Assembly: GCA_026413225.1 (NCBI GenBank) | Contig: CM048557.1 | Location: 60,626,987 to 60,690,986, forward strand | Direction: 5' to 3' | Length of the DNA stretch: 64,000 nt | From: Otis tarda | Taxonomy: Eukaryota > Chordata > Aves > Otidiformes > Otididae | Shown: positions 61,825 to 64,000 of the stretch, piece by piece | Layout of the letters: every line of letters begins with the position of its first letter | Position numbering within the stretch: the stretch's first letter is position 1 | The notes under the pieces: generated by a model | The model's database searches: none | Seen by the model: the letters and a program-made list of their open reading frames with translations, nothing else | Told to the model about the DNA's origin: nothing | Program-made: the position numbers and the translations under genes

Positions 61825-62000
61825 AAGCTGTGACAAAGTGCTTGGAAAATGCCCAGCAATACAAATGACTATAACACTTAAGTTTTGCAGAGTATTCCCT
61901 ACAGGTTATAATTTTCCCTGTGAGGAAACAGAAGTTCATATTGGAGAAGGTCAGACAGCCCACTGTGGTGCTGAAGATGAATGTGAGTGCCTCCTGTTCA
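61825..62000 (+). repeat. Probable MIR SINE remnant
   Basis: TTTTCCCTGTGAGGAAACAG, then TTGGAGAAGGTCAGACAGCC, then CACTGTGGTGCTGAAGATGA and GTGAGTGCCTCCTG follow MIR sense order ('ttttacagatgaggaaactgagg ... aggtcacacagc ... gtggcagagctgggaat ... ggtctcctg'). The match is by eye. It is an old amniote-wide insertion. Confidence 0.55.
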
Positions 62001-62522
62001 AGATTAAATTTGAGAAAAAGAAGCAAATCAGGAAAGAGGCATGGCACCTAATTAGGCTCCTGCAGAAAGTGATCTGGTATGAGCCCAACTTTTGTCTTTC
62101 TGGTGTTAGGCAAAAAGGGCCCAGTTTATGAGAACTTAGCCTTCCCTGTCTTCATGGGACAAAGTCCCCCTGAAAAAAGGAATACCGGGGGAAAAAAAGA
62201 TTGGAAACTTAGGTGTAAATTCAGTAGTGGCGTGTTGGATAAGGACTGCAGAAAATCCAGCACTCTGGAGTGTTTCAGAAGTGGCTTCATGTAAATACAT
62301 TCTCACATGAATTTTATTGAAGTAAGGAGTTTTGTGAAGTTGGATTTTGTTTAATTTAGTTGGCCCCATGTCCACATTAGCTTGGCCTATATTTTAGCCT
62401 AATGAGTACTTGGCTGGGATACCATCAAGCATATCGCTGGTACTGCAAAAGTGTGTAAGGCTTGATGAGTCCTTATGTGGTGGTCTTTGCCTAGACCGGT
62501 CTGGGAGCCCAAACGAAACATA

Positions 62523-62548
62523 AAAAAGCAGCTGCCCAGCTGCTTTTT
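62523..62548. repeat. Perfect 11-bp hairpin
   Basis: AAAAAGCAGCT, loop GCCC, AGCTGCTTTTT. The stem is perfect and ends in a T run, so on either strand it would look like a short terminator-type hairpin. In a vertebrate intron that is most likely chance or a slippage product. It contains the E-box CAGCTG twice. Confidence 0.85.
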
Positions 62549-62698
62549 GTATTAGTTAAAAGAACTGACGGTGCTTTTTGTAGGAGCTGAGGATGACAAT
62601 TACCTAAATTCATATTCAGAGTCTACAGTTTGATAGTGATGTTTCATTTTGCCTAAATTGCCCTGTTCTTTCTATTAGATCCTTAACCTTTCCCTTAA

Positions 62699-62735
62699 AA
62701 AACAAAACAAAACAACAAAACCAAGCCAACAAAGC
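62699..62735. repeat. A/C-rich simple sequence
   Basis: Repeated CAAAA and CAACAAA words, an imperfect low-complexity patch. Confidence 0.7.
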
Positions 62736-64000
62736 CCAATAAACTCAACAAGCTGTTTGATACTGCTGGTACAAGATGTCTGTGATGTTCCACCTCCAGA
62801 AACAACCTCTTTTTAATGTAGGGCAAAGTAATTCTTTGCATTCAAACACAGAGAGGTTGTAATTAAGCTTTGTGCACTGCTACCTGAGAAGAGATGCGTT
62901 TTAAACGTGAACCACACACATCATTATTAGTGCAGTTGGCCCCTTGCCTATCAAAGCACTCATTATTTTCTACAACAGCTACTCCAGTTCCTCTGCTTTT
63001 TCAGTTTCCTGTTATCTTGCATGGACATCAGCAGTCCCTTTGTCAAATTTCTTAGTAAAATCATGGCACTCCAGACTCATAGGAAGGGGATTTATCAGCA
63101 CTACAGCAGTTAATTGCTTTAGCTAGCCTATGGCACTGTCCTTTGAACAGTGGAGATGCAGAAAGTGTGTGAATATTGTTGGAAGTGAGTCACTCTGAAA
63201 GTTGTTCTGCCTTGGTGGGGAAGTTAAGACAACTAGTAATGGATTTGATATCTTTGATTTGCTTTTTGAAATGGTCCAAAACTGTTACTGAGCTATTTTG
63301 AGAGATGCTATACTTTAAAAAGGCTAACTTTTCTTTTTATTTGTTTATATATTTTGCTTAGCTTGACCTTTTTGGATACATTTGAGTTGTTAGTGCTTAG
63401 TTAGGCGCTAGAACACACAATTCCTGAGTAAATTTGTCCTTTGTATCTCATTCTCTTTCACATATGTTTCCCAGAGGAGCTCCTTCAGCCAGATCTATTG
63501 AAGGAATAATTATTTAATCAGGATTTAATGTATATTTTGATTGCACTTTGAAGACATTCTCATGAGAAGTTTTTATCATTTCAACAAGGGATCATAGCAT
63601 GTAAACAAGGAAATAAACATCTTTCATATTAATCAACAAGATGATTAAATAATAACCACAATTGTTAATTGGTACTTGGAGATAAAGGGTAATGACTGTC
63701 TTGAGTTTGACAATGAGAGTACCAACAGGTAGAGACTCTTTTCTGCACAATAAAGCTGCATATAATTTAGGAGATATTACGGTTTTAATGTGCAGCTGCA
63801 ACCATAAGGAAGTTGTTCAGCTCTTTGCCTGGTGTCCTATTTCAGGCATATGTTTTCATACTGAATGAGGTATTAGTAAGGAGATTTGAGATTTAGGCAG
63901 TTAAATCAGTTCTAATTGCCACCAAAAACCCGTGATTCTGTATAAACCCATGGTTGCAGTGTTTTGTTTCGCTGTGGGATGAAGTTCCTGCTGGTTTCAG

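Larger units (their letters stand above)
59421..64000 (+). other. KIF26A downstream intron (part 3), to the window end
   Basis: No supported exon. The overlapping minus-strand open frames at 60193-60762 have no recognisable domain or splice context. Contents are a probable MIR at about 61825-62000, a perfect 11-bp hairpin at 62523-62548 and an A/C-rich simple patch at about 62699-62735. The final bases read GGTTTCAG; the preceding tract is weakly pyrimidine-rich and I do not treat it as an acceptor. Confidence 0.5.

Overview
This is vertebrate, almost certainly avian, nuclear DNA. CR1 LINE copies with the bird-type 3' end (AATCATAGAATGGTTAGG on one strand, AGGTCCCTTCCAACCC on the other) are scattered through it. 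There is also a solo LTR built like known bird endogenous retrovirus LTRs, and faint remnants of ancient amniote CR1 and MIR-like SINEs. Coding density is very low, with no operons, CRISPR arrays, tRNA or rRNA genes. Almost every long open frame is a chance frame or lies inside a repeat.

The only host gene I can support is on the + strand. Two internal coding exons, 30243-30743 and 47593-47759, have good acceptor and donor sites and compatible phases (0/0, then 0/2). Joined, they read as part of the N-terminal, pre-motor region of an atypical kinesin-11 family protein. The best fit from memory is KIF26A rather than KIF26B. The motor-domain exons, first exon and promoter are not visible, so the window is an interior slice of a long gene: at least 30.2 kb of upstream intron, one complete 16.85 kb intron, and at least 16.2 kb of downstream intron.

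The introns hold younger CR1 copies at 6083-6598 (-), 15250-15677 (+), 44402-45330 (+, with readable reverse-transcriptase C-terminus) and 50887-50990 (-). Older CR1 fossils lie at 21146-21620 (-), 32740-32980 (-), 38577-39115 (-) and 58985-59420 (+). MIR-like or other ancient SINE remnants lie near 3760-3900, 33175-33290, 55690-55840 and 61825-62000. The LTR at 11634-12781 is flanked by a perfect 5-bp target-site duplication. Long T tracts are common and long A tracts rare on the + strand, which fits + strand transcription.

I see no undescribed multi-gene system. The most notable unexplained items are a pair of adjacent hairpins with a short tandem repeat at 18571-18658, a perfect 11-bp hairpin at 62523-62548, several AT-rich TAAT-dense intronic blocks that could be conserved enhancers, and a strong acceptor-like site near 36197 that would lead into an early stop if used after the first exon.
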